From Halobellus rufus (GTDB lineage: Archaea > Halobacteriota > Halobacteria > Halobacteriales > Haloferacaceae), in the NCBI RefSeq assembly GCF_000739575.1, contig NZ_BBJO01000031.1, positions 50,206-114,205 on the forward strand: a stretch of DNA of 64,000 nt. The letters run 5' to 3'. Both the position numbers and the translations under genes were made by a program. The notes under the pieces were generated by a model. The model had not been told where the DNA came from. It did not search any database and was given only the letters and a program-made list of their open reading frames with translations. Below are positions 42,149 to 52,013 of this stretch, in pieces (position 1 is the first letter of the stretch; each line of letters opens with the position of its first letter).

Positions 42149-43312
42149 CTACTCAGTCTCCGCCCCGACCTCGACGCGCTCGTGGATCGGCCCCGCCCGG
42201 TCCTTCAGATGCCGCGGGGTCCGCCCGTTCGAGACCGCGAGCACCTCCGCGACGATGCTGTGGGCGATCTGGAACGGCGACCCGCCGCCGAGATCCAGCC
42301 CGATCGGGGTGTACACCGACGCGAGCGCGTCGTCGCTCCACTCTCTGCCGTCGTCGTCGAAGGCGTCGAGCATCCGGTCGAAGCGCTCTCGCGGTCCCAT
42401 GATCCCGACGTACGGGACGCCGGCGTCCAGACACGCCTCGACGGTCAACTGGTCGTCGATGAAGTTGTGCGTCATCACGACCGCGTGGGTCCGCTCGCCG
42501 AGATCGAGGTCGTCGCCGACGCTCGCCGGCGACGTCGTCACCGTCCGGTCGGCGTCCGGGAACTTCTCGTCCAACTCGACGGCCCCGCGGAACCCGACGA
42601 CGGTCACGCGGAAGTCGTTCTTCGCCGCGAACGTCGTGACGGGCCGGACGTCGTGACCGGTTCCGAAGACGATCAGCTCAGGCGGGGCGTCGAGCCCGTC
42701 GACGAAGAGTTCGATCTCGCCGCCGTCGCGCTCGATCCGGACCGTGCTCGCGTTGCCGCGCGTGGCGAGTTCGGTCGCCGGTCCGGCCAGTTCGTCGGCG
42801 GGCCAGTCGGTCGCCTCCGATCCGTCGGGCAGTTGTAACGAGCCCGTATCGGGGTAGAAGTACGCTCGGTCGCCCTGCTCGAAGCGCTCTCTCTCGTCGC
42901 CGAGAACGGTGACGACCGCGACGTCGCGGCCCGAAAAGAACGCCTCGACCGCCGGCCGGTACGTCTCGGTCAGGGGTTCGACGAGAACCTCGATGATACC
43001 GTTGCAGCCGACGCCGAGGCCCCAGACGTCCTCGTCGTCGTCCTCCATCAGGTCGTAGGTGATCCGCTTCGGTCGGCCTCCCTCACGGACCTCGTCTCCG
43101 ACGCGGAGGAGTTCGTCCTCGAGACAGCCCGCGGTGATGCTGCCGACGCCCGTGCCGCCCGCCTCGAGGAGCATCTTCGCCCCCGGTCGGCGGTAGGCGT
43201 TCCCCTCGACGTCGACGATCGTCGCGAGGACGTCGGTGCTCTCTCCGTCGAGTCGGTCGCGGATCTGCTGTACGATCTCCGTTTCGGGAACGCTCCAGTG
43301 TTGCTGTGTCAT
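42149..43312 (-). CDS. XdhC/CoxI family molybdoenzyme maturation protein
   Basis: A 387-residue XdhC-type protein: N-terminal XdhC_CoxI domain (YRRPGAKMLLEAGGTGVGSITAGCLEDELL, with the conserved Cys; VGCNGIIEVLVEPL) and a C-terminal Rossmann domain (LIVFGTGHDVRPVTTFAAKN; THNFIDDQLTVEACLDAGVPYVGIMGPRERF). XdhC binds the molybdenum cofactor and promotes its sulfuration before insertion into xanthine-dehydrogenase family enzymes such as CO dehydrogenase. Last gene of the leftward cox operon, its ATG overlapping the DUF364 stop (ATGA). Confidence 0.93.
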   Translation of the reverse strand: MTQQHWSVPETEIVQQIRDRLDGESTDVLATIVDVEGNAYRRPGAKMLLEAGGTGVGSITAGCLEDELLRVGDEVREGGRPKRITYDLMEDDDEDVWGLGVGCNGIIEVLVEPLTETYRPAVEAFFSGRDVAVVTVLGDERERFEQGDRAYFYPDTGSLQLPDGSEATDWPADELAGPATELATRGNASTVRIERDGGEIELFVDGLDAPPELIVFGTGHDVRPVTTFAAKNDFRVTVVGFRGAVELDEKFPDADRTVTTSPASVGDDLDLGERTHAVVMTHNFIDDQLTVEACLDAGVPYVGIMGPRERFDRMLDAFDDDGREWSDDALASVYTPIGLDLGGGSPFQIAHSIVAEVLAVSNGRTPRHLKDRAGPIHERVEVGAETE

Positions 43313-44181
43313 AGGTGATTTGCTGTAGAAGTGTCGGCTCCACCGCTGGAATCGTGGCGACTGTCGGGCGAGCACTCGCCGAGTTGCAGTCCGGACGTGG
43401 TCTCGCGAGCGACGTACACCTTCTGTAGGCCCGCGTCGTGGAGGTCGGTCCCGCACGCGCCCGCGCCGAGCGCCGCCCGAACGCCCGCCGCGTCGGTCAC
43501 TGCCGCGCCGGCGACGACGTCGACGCCCGCCGCGAACAGCGGATTGGGGAGGAACGACGCCGTCGCGCCGATCACGACGACCGTCGCCGAGGCCGGTGCC
43601 GCCTCCAGGTACGTCTCGACGCCGCCGTAGACGAACGCCGATCCGGTCACGAAGACGACCTCCGCGTCCGTCATCGCCTCCGCAGTCTCGCCGGGTGTGA
43701 ACGTGCGCACGCGAACGCCCGCCGGATCGGGTGCCTCGTCGATCCGCTCGCGCTCGATCACGCGGACCGCGACGTCCTCGAACTTCCGAAAGGCGGGCGT
43801 GAACAGGCCGACCGTGGTGATCCGCTCGACGCCGTCGTCGAGCAACGCCATCGGGTCCCCCCGACGCCACTCGATGTGCGGTGCCGAGAGCGCGTTCAGC
43901 GCCGCGATCCCGAGCGCGCGGTCGGCCCGAGCGGTCGTACGCGTGACAGGGGCGGCTTCGCCGTCCACCTCGGCTGTCACTCCCGACAGCAGCGATTCGA
44001 CGCTCCGATCCGCCGGTTCCGGCGGGGGACCCGGCGGCAGGTGAGCGAGCCCCGCGGTCTCCTGCCCACCGACGCGCAACTCGACGAGCACCGCGCGCTC
44101 GCCGACGGAGATCTCCTCGACACTCGCGTCGGCCGCGTCGGGTCGGAGTCGCCCTCGGACCGTTTTCAGCAGTTCACTCAT
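43309..44181 (-). CDS. DUF364 / Rossmann-like domain protein in the cox operon
   Basis: A 290-residue protein of the DUF364 (putative heavy-metal chelation) type: an N-terminal enolase-N-like part (VEEISVGERAVLVELRVGG; GLAHLPPGPPPEP) and a C-terminal Rossmann-like part with VTTVGLFTPAFRKF, AEVVFVTGSAFVYGG, VVVIGATASFLPNPLFAAGVDVV. DUF364 proteins have a conserved pocket suggested to bind metal. It overlaps coxE upstream by 8 bases and xdhC downstream by 4, so it is made with the CO dehydrogenase maturation proteins. A metal or cofactor handling role is inferred. Confidence 0.8.
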   Translation of the reverse strand: MSELLKTVRGRLRPDAADASVEEISVGERAVLVELRVGGQETAGLAHLPPGPPPEPADRSVESLLSGVTAEVDGEAAPVTRTTARADRALGIAALNALSAPHIEWRRGDPMALLDDGVERITTVGLFTPAFRKFEDVAVRVIERERIDEAPDPAGVRVRTFTPGETAEAMTDAEVVFVTGSAFVYGGVETYLEAAPASATVVVIGATASFLPNPLFAAGVDVVAGAAVTDAAGVRAALGAGACGTDLHDAGLQKVYVARETTSGLQLGECSPDSRHDSSGGADTSTANHL

Positions 44182-45667
44182 CGCGATCACCGCCGGCCGT
44201 GGCCTCGAACCGCCGCGCGTCGTGCTCGTAGCCGACGACGCCGCCCAGGCCGCGCTGTTCGATCTGGCGGGCCGCCTCGTCGAGATCCGCGGGCTCCGCG
44301 AACCCGAACAGCGCGTCGAGATAGGGCAGCGCGGTCGCCATCCCGCGGGAGGTCGGTTCGAACGAGGCCGAGACCGCCAGCGGGTTGAGCCAGACGACCG
44401 CGCTCGCCCGGTCGGCGAGCCACGTGACGCCGGCCGCCAGTTCGTCTGGATCGCCGACGTCGAGACCGTCGCTGACGACGACGACGACCGTGCGTCGGTC
44501 GACTGCGTAGGGGTGCCGCCGCCGGAGCGTCGCGAACGCCTCGCCGATCTTCGTCCCGCCGCCCCACTCGATCGCCGCCTCGCGCAGCGCGCCCGCTGGG
44601 TCGCCGTCGCCGCGCTCGAACTGCGGCGTGACGTCGACGAGGTCGGTGTCGAACAGGAACACGCCGGCGTCGCGGGCGCTCGCGTGGAGCCGCTCGGCGA
44701 ACGCCAGCAGAACGCTTCTGTCGCAGGTGTCGAGCACAGAGCCGCTGACGTCGATCAGCAGGCAGCACCGGAGCTCGCTCGGAACCGGCTTCGAGGACGG
44801 CAGTTCGATCGGTGCGCCGCCGGTCGCGAGGCTCGCGCGAAGCGCCCGTCTGGCTTCCACGTGCTCCCCGGTCGAGGCGTGGCGGCGTCGGCGACCCGGG
44901 ATCGTCGAGAGCGCGTCGACGAACCGGTCGATTGCGGCGGTCTCCGCCCGCGACAACTGCGCCGCGTCGACGTCGACGCGCCCGCTCCCCCCGACGGCAC
45001 TGTAGCGGCGCGCGTCGCGCTCGCCGGTCGCTTCCGGCCTGTCGCCCGTCGCGTGCTGTCTGTCCGTCGGGATCCGGACCTCGGCGGGAGCCTCGTTCGA
45101 CTCTGAGCCGTCGAACGCCGGTGCCTCGGCGTCGGCCAACACGTCCGGAGGGTCGGCGTCGTCGGTTACTGCAGACGACTCGTCGGCCTCTCTGCCGCTG
45201 TCACTGTCGTCCATCGGCGTGTCGTGCTCCGTCGCGATCGCGCTCAGGCCGGACCGGAGCCGGTGCCAGAACGTCGGGAACGCCGACTCGAACGCGTCGG
45301 CGTCGGCCGGTTCCGAGAGCAGCGTCGCTCGCAGCGCGTCCTCGGCACTCCCCCGGTCGTCGAGGCCGATCACGGAGAGCGCCCGGGCGGCCGCGAGCGT
45401 ATCGCTCGGTGGAACGGTGACGCCGTCGGACCTGAGCTTCGTCGCGAGTCGGATCAACTCGATCAGCGCGTGTCTCCGTGCCCCGCGGAAGTCTGGGACG
45501 CCGTCACGCGTCGAAAAGCGGTCGAACCCGCCGTTGTCGGCGTCGGTATCGGTCGAGAGATCGATCTCCTCTGTGCGCTCGGTCCCGTCCGTGACCTCGA
45601 CAGTGTCCGCCATCGACGACTCCTCGTCGGTCCCGTTCGCCGCCGGATCGCCGTTCTCGAAACTCAT
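44174..45667 (-). CDS. coxE: VWA-domain protein, CoxE family
   Basis: A 497-residue protein: acidic N-terminal third with a disordered region (EADESSAVTDDADPPDVLAD), then a VWA_CoxE domain with MIDAS residues DVSGSVLDTC (D-x-S-x-S, ~residue 325), WGGGTKIGEAFATL (Thr) and VVVVSDGLDVGDPD (Asp). CoxE works with the AAA ATPase CoxD in maturing the Cu-Mo active site of form I CO dehydrogenase in Oligotropha. CoxE from bacteria is shorter (~400); the extra length is the acidic linker. coxD ends five bases upstream. Confidence 0.92.
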   Translation of the reverse strand: MSFENGDPAANGTDEESSMADTVEVTDGTERTEEIDLSTDTDADNGGFDRFSTRDGVPDFRGARRHALIELIRLATKLRSDGVTVPPSDTLAAARALSVIGLDDRGSAEDALRATLLSEPADADAFESAFPTFWHRLRSGLSAIATEHDTPMDDSDSGREADESSAVTDDADPPDVLADAEAPAFDGSESNEAPAEVRIPTDRQHATGDRPEATGERDARRYSAVGGSGRVDVDAAQLSRAETAAIDRFVDALSTIPGRRRRHASTGEHVEARRALRASLATGGAPIELPSSKPVPSELRCCLLIDVSGSVLDTCDRSVLLAFAERLHASARDAGVFLFDTDLVDVTPQFERGDGDPAGALREAAIEWGGGTKIGEAFATLRRRHPYAVDRRTVVVVVSDGLDVGDPDELAAGVTWLADRASAVVWLNPLAVSASFEPTSRGMATALPYLDALFGFAEPADLDEAARQIEQRGLGGVVGYEHDARRFEATAGGDRDE

Positions 45668-45672
45668 CGTCC

Positions 45673-46665
45673 TCAGGCTTCGATGCGCTCGCCGGCCGCG
45701 GCGGCGGCCTCTCGTAGCGCTTCGAGCAGTTCGGTGTCGACGCGCGCGAAGTCCTCGGCCTCCTTCAGCAGGCAGCCGAGCGTCCGCTCGATCTCCGTCG
45801 TCGAGAGCGACTCCTCGCCGTCGTCGTGCCGCAGTTGCGCCACCGCTCGCGCCCAATCGAGCGTCTCGGCGACCCCCGGTTGCTTGAGGAACGCCTCCTC
45901 GCGGAGGCGGGCGGCGATGGCGCACACCTCCGCGGCGACGGCGGCGTCCAGTTCCGGAACCTTCCGGCGGACGATCTCGTACTCGTCCTCGAAGGACGGC
46001 GGTTCGACGTGCAGGTACAGACACCGCCGCTTCAGCGCGTCCGACAGCCCTCGCGTCCGGTTCGACGTCAGGATCACGATCGGGGGCTGGTCGGCCTTCA
46101 CGGTCCCGTACTCCGGGATCGACACCTGAAAGTCAGACAGCAGTTCCAAGAGGAACGCCTCGAACTCCTCGTCTGCGCGGTCGATCTCGTCGACCAGCAG
46201 CACCGGCGGGACGTCGCCGTCGGCTCTGAGCGCGCGGAGCAGCGGCCGCTCGAGGAGGTACTCCTCGTCGAAGACCGACCGCTCGCGTCCGCCGTGCCGG
46301 TCGCCTGAGGCGGTCTCGTGCGCGTCGGCCGCCGCGTCCCCGCCGCGATTCCCGCCCGCCACCGTCCCCTCGTCGGCCTGGACTGCCAGCAGTTGCTTCG
46401 TGTAGTTCCACTCGTAGAGCGCGTTCTCGGCGGTGAGCCCCTCGTAACACTGCAACCGGATGAGTTCGGTGTCGAACCCGCTCGCCAGCACCTTCCCGAG
46501 TTCGGTCTTCCCGCTCCCGGGCGGCCCCTCCACGAGCAGCGGCCGGCCGAGCGTGAGCGCGAGGTGGACCGTCGTGACCGTACGGTCGTCGGCGACGTAC
46601 GATTCCGACTCGAAGCGGTCTTCGAGGTCGGCCGGCGACAGCGAGGAGAACGCGTCCGCCGTCAT
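45673..46665 (-). CDS. coxD: MoxR-type AAA+ ATPase, CoxD family
   Basis: A 330-residue MoxR ATPase: Walker [18 protein letters not shown] (~47), Walker [21 protein letters not shown], sensor 1 [20 protein letters not shown]. Between strand 2 and the Walker B lies an insertion of ~25 Gly/Asp-rich residues ([20 protein letters not shown]). CoxD is a chaperone thought to unfold apo-CO dehydrogenase for sulfur and copper insertion into the Mo site. Its ATG overlaps the upstream XdhC-YHS stop (ATGA). Confidence 0.93.
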   Translation of the reverse strand: MTADAFSSLSPADLEDRFESESYVADDRTVTTVHLALTLGRPLLVEGPPGSGKTELGKVLASGFDTELIRLQCYEGLTAENALYEWNYTKQLLAVQADEGTVAGGNRGGDAAADAHETASGDRHGGRERSVFDEEYLLERPLLRALRADGDVPPVLLVDEIDRADEEFEAFLLELLSDFQVSIPEYGTVKADQPPIVILTSNRTRGLSDALKRRCLYLHVEPPSFEDEYEIVRRKVPELDAAVAAEVCAIAARLREEAFLKQPGVAETLDWARAVAQLRHDDGEESLSTTEIERTLGCLLKEAEDFARVDTELLEALREAAAAAGERIEA

Positions 46666-47762
46666 ACTGACTCCGCGGGGGCGTCGAGGTACGACTCCGG
46701 ATCCGCGCTGAACGACTCCGCACACCCCTCACAGCAGAAGTAGTACGTCTCCCCGTCGTGTTCGACCGACGGTGCCGTCTCGGGGTCGGCGGTCATCCCG
46801 CAGACCGGATCTGTCGCGAGTTCGGTGGCTTCGTCGTCGGTTACACCAGCGTCGTCTTCGGCGGCGGTTTCGTCCTCCGCATCGACGCCGGTGTCAGCGC
46901 GCTCGACCGCACGAGCGCCCGTTCGAGACCGCGCGTCGACGACCTCCGCGAGGAGACTCACGGCGATCTCGGCCGGCGTGTACGCCGCGATGTCGACGCC
47001 CGCGGGATTCGTGACGGCGGCCGCGACGTCCCCGGGGTCGGCGTCGAGCAGCGTCGCCGCCCGCTCGTAGACCTCCTCGCTCCGCGTGTCGCTGGCGACG
47101 AGGCCGACGTACGGCGCGCCGGCCTCGATCCCCGCGGCGACGCCGCGGGCGTCGTACTTGCCCATCGAGGCGACGACGACGAGCGGGGCGGGGCCGATCG
47201 CCTCGACGATGGCGTCCGGATCGGTCGACTCGACTACGCGGTCGGCACCGCCGTCCCCTTCGTCGCCGCCCTCCGGATCGACGCGGACGACGTCGACGGC
47301 CAGTTCGCCCGCGAGTCGCGAGAGCGACTCCGCGACGGGCGAATCGCCGACGATCACCAGTTCGGGACGCGGGTCCACCGGTTCGATGAACAGTTCGAGG
47401 ACGCCCTCGCTGTGGCAGTGCATCGGGAAGGCCGAGAGCCCGGGACGGTCGATCTCGTCGGGATCGGGCGCGATGCCGACCAGCCGGGGGTCGCCGTCGT
47501 CCAGCGCGGCCAGCGCCTCGCTCGTCGCGGTCGTCTGGGCACACGCCGCGCCCCCGATCCACCCGTGGAGTTCGCCGTCGGCGGTCACGACCGCGCGGTC
47601 GCCGACGTTCGCGGAAACCGGTGGCTCGCGGCGGACGATCGTCACGCGGGCGTACGCCTCGCCCGCGTCGGTCAGTTCCGCCTCCAGCGCGGCGACGTCG
47701 CCGTCGCTGACCGCCGCCCGAGGGGGGTCGTCGCGTCTCGTGTGTGTGTCGTTCCCTGTCAT
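46662..47762 (-). CDS. XdhC/CoxF-like protein with C-terminal YHS metal-binding domain
   Basis: A 366-residue fusion. Residues ~30-110 resemble the XdhC N-terminal domain ([29 protein letters not shown]), ~130-260 form a Rossmann domain ([39 protein letters not shown]), a poorly conserved acidic linker follows, and residues ~318-360 form a YHS domain ([11 protein letters not shown], then [20 protein letters not shown], four Cys). YHS domains occur in copper and silver transport proteins. Lying between coxL and coxD, this protein is a good candidate for bringing copper and/or sulfurated Mo cofactor to CoxL. Confidence 0.88.
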   Translation of the reverse strand: MTGNDTHTRRDDPPRAAVSDGDVAALEAELTDAGEAYARVTIVRREPPVSANVGDRAVVTADGELHGWIGGAACAQTTATSEALAALDDGDPRLVGIAPDPDEIDRPGLSAFPMHCHSEGVLELFIEPVDPRPELVIVGDSPVAESLSRLAGELAVDVVRVDPEGGDEGDGGADRVVESTDPDAIVEAIGPAPLVVVASMGKYDARGVAAGIEAGAPYVGLVASDTRSEEVYERAATLLDADPGDVAAAVTNPAGVDIAAYTPAEIAVSLLAEVVDARSRTGARAVERADTGVDAEDETAAEDDAGVTDDEATELATDPVCGMTADPETAPSVEHDGETYYFCCEGCAESFSADPESYLDAPAESV

Positions 47763-47954
47763 TTGGTGTATTCACGTCGCCAGCGCCAATGGGGTTGTCG
47801 CCCGCCGCTGACTCGCAAACGCTGCGGAATCGCACGCCTTGTTCCCGTCCGGCCGTTCCGCGGATCGAGCATCGGAGGTCGCCGTGGTGGCGACCGCGAC
47901 GACGACCACTGCGCTCGGTCGCCGATGGTGCGGCGGCCGGTCGGTCTCGCCCGC
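47763..47954. other. 192-base gap inside the cox operon
   Basis: Between the CoxL tail and the XdhC-YHS gene there is no coding frame on the minus strand that looks real. It is the only sizeable gap in an otherwise overlapping operon, and could hold an internal promoter or processing site; no clear TATA box was seen. Confidence 0.5.
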
Positions 47955-48071
47955 TCAGTCGTCTGCCGGTTCCTCGCTCGCGTCGCCGGTGAAATCGAAG
48001 CTGACGTTCTGGTTCGGATCGAGCGCCAGCCCCGCCTCGTCGAGGGCCTCCCAGACGCGGTCGGGCGTCAT
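47955..48071 (-). pseudogene. coxL: C-terminal tail of CoxL in a shifted frame (38 codons)
   Basis: ATG 48071 overlaps the coxL stop as ATGA and opens 38 codons beginning [20 protein letters not shown]. Form I CoxL proteins end with H-x-x-M-P followed by an amphipathic tail of the pattern (T)P-x-R-V/L-W. Here coxL stops after HVEM-R, and this short frame continues with the expected tail. One missing base at the junction would explain it. Either a natural split into two coupled peptides, a recent frameshift, or a sequence error. Confidence 0.72.
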
Positions 48072-50458
48072 CGCATCTCGACGTGCGTGGTGCCCGCGTG
48101 GGCCATCGCGTCGACGACCGCGTTGACGATGGCCGGCGGGGATCCCACGGTGGGCGACTCGCCGACGCCCTTCGCACCGATCGGGTGGTGCGGCGACGGC
48201 GTGACCGTGTAGCCCGTCTCGAAGTTGGGAATCTCGTTGGCCGTCGGCAGCAGGTAGTTCATGAAGTCCCCGCCCGTGCAGTTGCCGTTCTCGTCGTAGG
48301 TGACGTGTTCCATCATCGCCGTGCCGATGCCCTGAGCCAGTCCGCCGTGGATCTGCCCCTCGATGACCATCGGGTTGATGCGGTTGCCGCAGTCGTCGAC
48401 GGCGACGAACTTCTCGAAGTCGACCTCGCCGGTCTCGCGGTCGATCTCGACGACGACGATGTAGGAGCCGAACGGGTACGTCATCTCCGGCGGGTCGTAG
48501 TAGTTGACGGCCTCCAAACCGGGCTCCTCGGAACTGGGGTGGTGCATGTACGCGCTGGCGGCGATCTCGGTGATCGTGATCGAGCGGTCGGGCGCGCCGG
48601 CAACGTGGAAGTGGCCGGACTCGCGGTCCCACTCGATGTCCTCCTCGGCGGCCTCGAGTTCGTTGGCCGCGATGGTCTTGGCCTTGTCACGCACCTTCCG
48701 TGCGGCGACTGCCGTCGCCGCGCCGGCGACGGGCGTCGAGCGCGAGCCGTAGGTGCCGAGCCCGTACGGGTCGGTGTCGGTGTCGCCGTGCTCGACGGAG
48801 ATGTTCTCGACGTCCATCCCCAACTCCTCGGCGACGATCTGGGCGAACGTCGTCTCGTGACCCTGTCCCTGCGTCTGGACGCCGACCCGGAGGACGGCGT
48901 TTCCGGTCGGGTTCACGCGGATGTCCGCCGAGTCGAACATCTCGATGCCCGCGATGTCGCAGGACTTGCCCGGGCCCGCGCCGACGACTTCCGTGAACGA
49001 GGAGATGCCGATGCCGATGAGCTTGTCGGCGTCCTCCTCGATCCGGCGCTGTTGCTCCTCGCGGTAGTGGTCGTAGTCGGCCATGTCGAGGGCCAGATCC
49101 AGCGCCTTCTCGTAGTCGCCGGAGTCGTAGTTCCAGCCGGTCGGGCTCTCGTAGGGGAACTGCTCGGGCTGGATGAAGTTCCGCCGACGGATCTCGGCGG
49201 GGTCCATATCGAGTTCCTGAGCGAGCACCTTCACCATCCGCTCGATGAGGTAGACCGCCTCGGTCACCCGGAACGAGCACCGGTAGGCGACGCCGCCGGG
49301 GGCGGTGTTGGTGAACGCCGCCGTCAGCGACCCGTACGCCGCCTCGATGTCGTAGGAGCCGGTGAAGATGTTGAAGAAGCCGGCCGGGAACTTCGAGGGC
49401 TGGGCGACGGCGTTGTACGCGCCGTGGTTCGCCAGCACGTCCGTCCGGACGCCCTTGATGATCCCGTCCTCGGTGGCCGCGAGCTCGCCCGTCATATCGT
49501 AGTCGCGGGCGAACCCGGTGGTCTGGATGTTCTCGGAGCGCTCCTCCATCCACTTGACGGGCTGTTCGAGCACGACCGAGGCCGCGGCCGCGACGACGTA
49601 GCCGGGGTAGATCGGCACCTTGTTCCCGAAGCCGCCGCCGATGTCGGGGCTGACGATCCGAACCTTGTGCTCGGGGATGCCCGACACCTGCGAGAACAGC
49701 GTGCGGTGCGCGTGCGGGGCCTGCGAGGTGAGGTGGACGGTGATCTTATCCTTGCCGGGGTCCCAGTCGGCGACGCACCCGCACGTCTCGATCGGCGCGG
49801 GGTGGAGCCGCTGGTACTCCATCTGCTCTTCGACCGTCACGTCGGCCTCCTCGAACACCCTGTCGGTGGCCTCCTTGTCGCCGACGTCCCAGTCGAAGAT
49901 GTGGTTGTCCTCCTGGTCTTCGAGTTCGTCTCTGATGAGCGGCGCGTCGGCTTCCAACGCCTCCTCGGCGGTGACGACCGGGTCGAGCACCTCGTAGTCG
50001 ACGTCGACCTTCTCCGCTCCGTCCTTGGCGATGTAGCGGTCCGTCGCGATCACCGCGGCGACCTCTTGGGACTGGAACTTGACCTTGTCGTTGACGAGGA
50101 CGTCTTGGGTGTCGTCCATCAGCGTCGGCATCGTCGCCAGTTCGTGCGCCGCCAGATCCTCTGCGGTCAACACGGCGACGACGCCGTCGACGTCCATCGC
50201 GCGCGACGTGTCGATGTTCTCGATCCGAGCGTGCGCGTGGGGGCTCCTGACGATCTCGCAGTGGAGCATCCCCGGCTTCTTGATGTCGTCGACGTAGTTA
50301 CCGCGGCCGGTGATGAAGCGCTTGTCCTCCTTGCGCTTGACCTCCTCGCCCATCCCGCCGCGGCCGTGGCCGTGGTGTTTCTCGGGGTCGGGACCGCCGT
50401 CCTCGTCGTGTTGATACTCCGTGTCCGCGACCGGAACGTCGTCCGTTTCGCTGCTCAT
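48068..50458 (-). CDS. coxL: Aerobic CO dehydrogenase large (molybdopterin) subunit, form I
   Basis: A 796-residue CoxL. The diagnostic form I active-site loop [20 protein letters not shown] is present (Cys of AYRCSFR binds the copper of the Cu-S-Mo cluster), with [57 protein letters not shown] and [12 protein letters not shown] (catalytic Glu) all in the expected order. It oxidises CO to CO2 and passes electrons to CoxS and CoxM. The normal C-terminal tail of ~37 residues is missing from this frame and encoded in the next one. ATG overlaps the coxS stop. Confidence 0.97.
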   Translation of the reverse strand: MSSETDDVPVADTEYQHDEDGGPDPEKHHGHGRGGMGEEVKRKEDKRFITGRGNYVDDIKKPGMLHCEIVRSPHAHARIENIDTSRAMDVDGVVAVLTAEDLAAHELATMPTLMDDTQDVLVNDKVKFQSQEVAAVIATDRYIAKDGAEKVDVDYEVLDPVVTAEEALEADAPLIRDELEDQEDNHIFDWDVGDKEATDRVFEEADVTVEEQMEYQRLHPAPIETCGCVADWDPGKDKITVHLTSQAPHAHRTLFSQVSGIPEHKVRIVSPDIGGGFGNKVPIYPGYVVAAAASVVLEQPVKWMEERSENIQTTGFARDYDMTGELAATEDGIIKGVRTDVLANHGAYNAVAQPSKFPAGFFNIFTGSYDIEAAYGSLTAAFTNTAPGGVAYRCSFRVTEAVYLIERMVKVLAQELDMDPAEIRRRNFIQPEQFPYESPTGWNYDSGDYEKALDLALDMADYDHYREEQQRRIEEDADKLIGIGISSFTEVVGAGPGKSCDIAGIEMFDSADIRVNPTGNAVLRVGVQTQGQGHETTFAQIVAEELGMDVENISVEHGDTDTDPYGLGTYGSRSTPVAGAATAVAARKVRDKAKTIAANELEAAEEDIEWDRESGHFHVAGAPDRSITITEIAASAYMHHPSSEEPGLEAVNYYDPPEMTYPFGSYIVVVEIDRETGEVDFEKFVAVDDCGNRINPMVIEGQIHGGLAQGIGTAMMEHVTYDENGNCTGGDFMNYLLPTANEIPNFETGYTVTPSPHHPIGAKGVGESPTVGSPPAIVNAVVDAMAHAGTTHVEMR

Positions 50459-51129
50459 ACGTTGTCACCTCTGTGCTCGGCGTCCGTCGAGGGACCGCCG
50501 CAGCAGTTTTCCGCGCCGCAGGTGAACTCGCCGTCGTCTGCGACCTCGTAGCCCTCGAAGGGGTCGGGGGCGTCGGTGTCGGCCTCCGTCGGTGGGGTAC
50601 TGTCGTTCCCATCGACGGCGACGGTGCCGCCGTCCGCGGCGGGCTGGGCGGCGAGTTCCTCGGCGGCGTACTCGATCGACTTCACGATGTTCTGATAGCC
50701 GGTGCACCGACAGAGGTTGCCGCTGATCGCCTCGCGGATCTCCTCCTCGCTCGGGTCGGGATTCTCGTCGAGGAGCGCCTTCCCCGACATGATCATCCCG
50801 GGCGTGCAGTAGCCGCACTGCAGGCCGTGCTCCTCGTGGAACCCCTCCTGGAGCGGGTGGAGTCCGTCGGACTCGGGGAGGTCTTCCATCGCCTCGACGG
50901 TCATCACCTCGCTGCCGTCCGCCTGCGCGGCGAACAGCAGGCAGGACTTGATCGGCTCCCCGTCGAGGAGGACCGTACAGGCCCCGCAGTTGCCGGTGTC
51001 GCAGCCGATGTGCGTGCCCGTCAGGTCCAGATCCTCGCGGATCGCGTGGACGAGCAGTCGTCGCGGTTCGACCTCGATGGATCGCTCGGTGCCGTTGACC
51101 GTCAGTTCGATTTCGCGTGTGTCTGTCAC
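50455..51129 (-). CDS. coxS: Aerobic CO dehydrogenase small [2Fe-2S] subunit
   Basis: A 224-residue CoxS. Plant-type cluster C-x4-C-x2-C ([16 protein letters not shown], then SC), and the second cluster [10 protein letters not shown] ... [12 protein letters not shown] (C-x2-C, C-x-C). The usual subunit ends near residue 165; here ~55 more residues follow, acidic and ending [20 protein letters not shown] with three clustered Cys not found in Oligotropha CoxS. GTG start at 51129 overlaps the coxM stop (GTGA). Electron relay between CoxL and the flavin of CoxM. Confidence 0.96.
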   Translation of the reverse strand: MTDTREIELTVNGTERSIEVEPRRLLVHAIREDLDLTGTHIGCDTGNCGACTVLLDGEPIKSCLLFAAQADGSEVMTVEAMEDLPESDGLHPLQEGFHEEHGLQCGYCTPGMIMSGKALLDENPDPSEEEIREAISGNLCRCTGYQNIVKSIEYAAEELAAQPAADGGTVAVDGNDSTPPTEADTDAPDPFEGYEVADDGEFTCGAENCCGGPSTDAEHRGDNV

Positions 51130-52013
51130 GGTGCTGCCCTCCGTTCGATGACGCCAGCGCGCTCGGCGGCGTCGCCGAGCGCCCGCTGGGCCAGTACCTC
51201 GACCATTCGTTCCTTGTAGGACGCGTCGCCGTGCTCGTCGGACTCGGGGTTCGACTGCTCGGCGGCGAGTTCGCCCGCCTCCGCGAACAGCTCGGGGTCC
51301 GGTCGCTCGCCTTCGAGCCGTTCCTCGGCGTCGCTCGCGCGGGCGTTGGTGATGTCGACGGCGGTCATTCCGATCCCCGCGTCCTCGATCCGGCCGTCGT
51401 CGTCGAAAATCAGCCGCGCGGCGACGCCGGCCATCGCGTAGTCGCCGGTCTTGCGCTTCAGCTTGTGGTAGGCGCTGCCCTCCCGTTCGACCGGGACGGG
51501 GACGCGCGCCTCGGTGATCAGCTCGTCCTCGTCGAGCGAGGTGTCGTAGGGGAGCAAAAACAGCTCGTCGACGGGGACGGTTCGCTCCCCGTCGGGACCC
51601 CTCGCGACGACCTCGCCGTCGTGCGCGATCAGCACCGAGCCCCAGTCGCCCTTCGGATCCGCCTGCGCGATCGAGCCGACGATCGTTCCGCGGTTGCGGA
51701 TCTGGGGGTCCGCGACGAGGGGCGCGGTGTCGGCGAAGCTCCCGTACCGCGCTTCGATGACCTCCGAGTCCGCCACGTCGGCGTGTCGCGCGAGCGCGCC
51801 GATCCTGAGGTAGCCGTCCTCCTCGTGGAGGTAGTCGAGTTCGTCGATGCCGTTGATGTCGACGACCGTGTCCGGACGGGCGAGTCGGAACCGGAGCATC
51901 GGCACCAGGCTCTGCCCTCCCGAGAGGATCGTCGGCTCGTCGAGACTCTCGAGCAGACTCACCGCCTTGCTGACGGAGGTCGGTTCGTGGTGTTCGAAGT
52001 TTGCTGCTTTCAT
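51126..52013 (-). CDS. coxM: Aerobic CO dehydrogenase medium (FAD) subunit
   Basis: A 295-residue FAD-binding subunit of the xanthine dehydrogenase family: [20 protein letters not shown] (first FAD motif, ~32), [25 protein letters not shown] (second motif, ~100-125), [21 protein letters not shown] and the CoxM C-terminal domain. Passes electrons from CoxS to quinone. ATG 52013 overlaps the coxG stop (ATGA). Gene order M-S-L is that of form I clusters, not S-L-M of form II. Confidence 0.96.
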   Translation of the reverse strand: MKAANFEHHEPTSVSKAVSLLESLDEPTILSGGQSLVPMLRFRLARPDTVVDINGIDELDYLHEEDGYLRIGALARHADVADSEVIEARYGSFADTAPLVADPQIRNRGTIVGSIAQADPKGDWGSVLIAHDGEVVARGPDGERTVPVDELFLLPYDTSLDEDELITEARVPVPVEREGSAYHKLKRKTGDYAMAGVAARLIFDDDGRIEDAGIGMTAVDITNARASDAEERLEGERPDPELFAEAGELAAEQSNPESDEHGDASYKERMVEVLAQRALGDAAERAGVIERRAAP

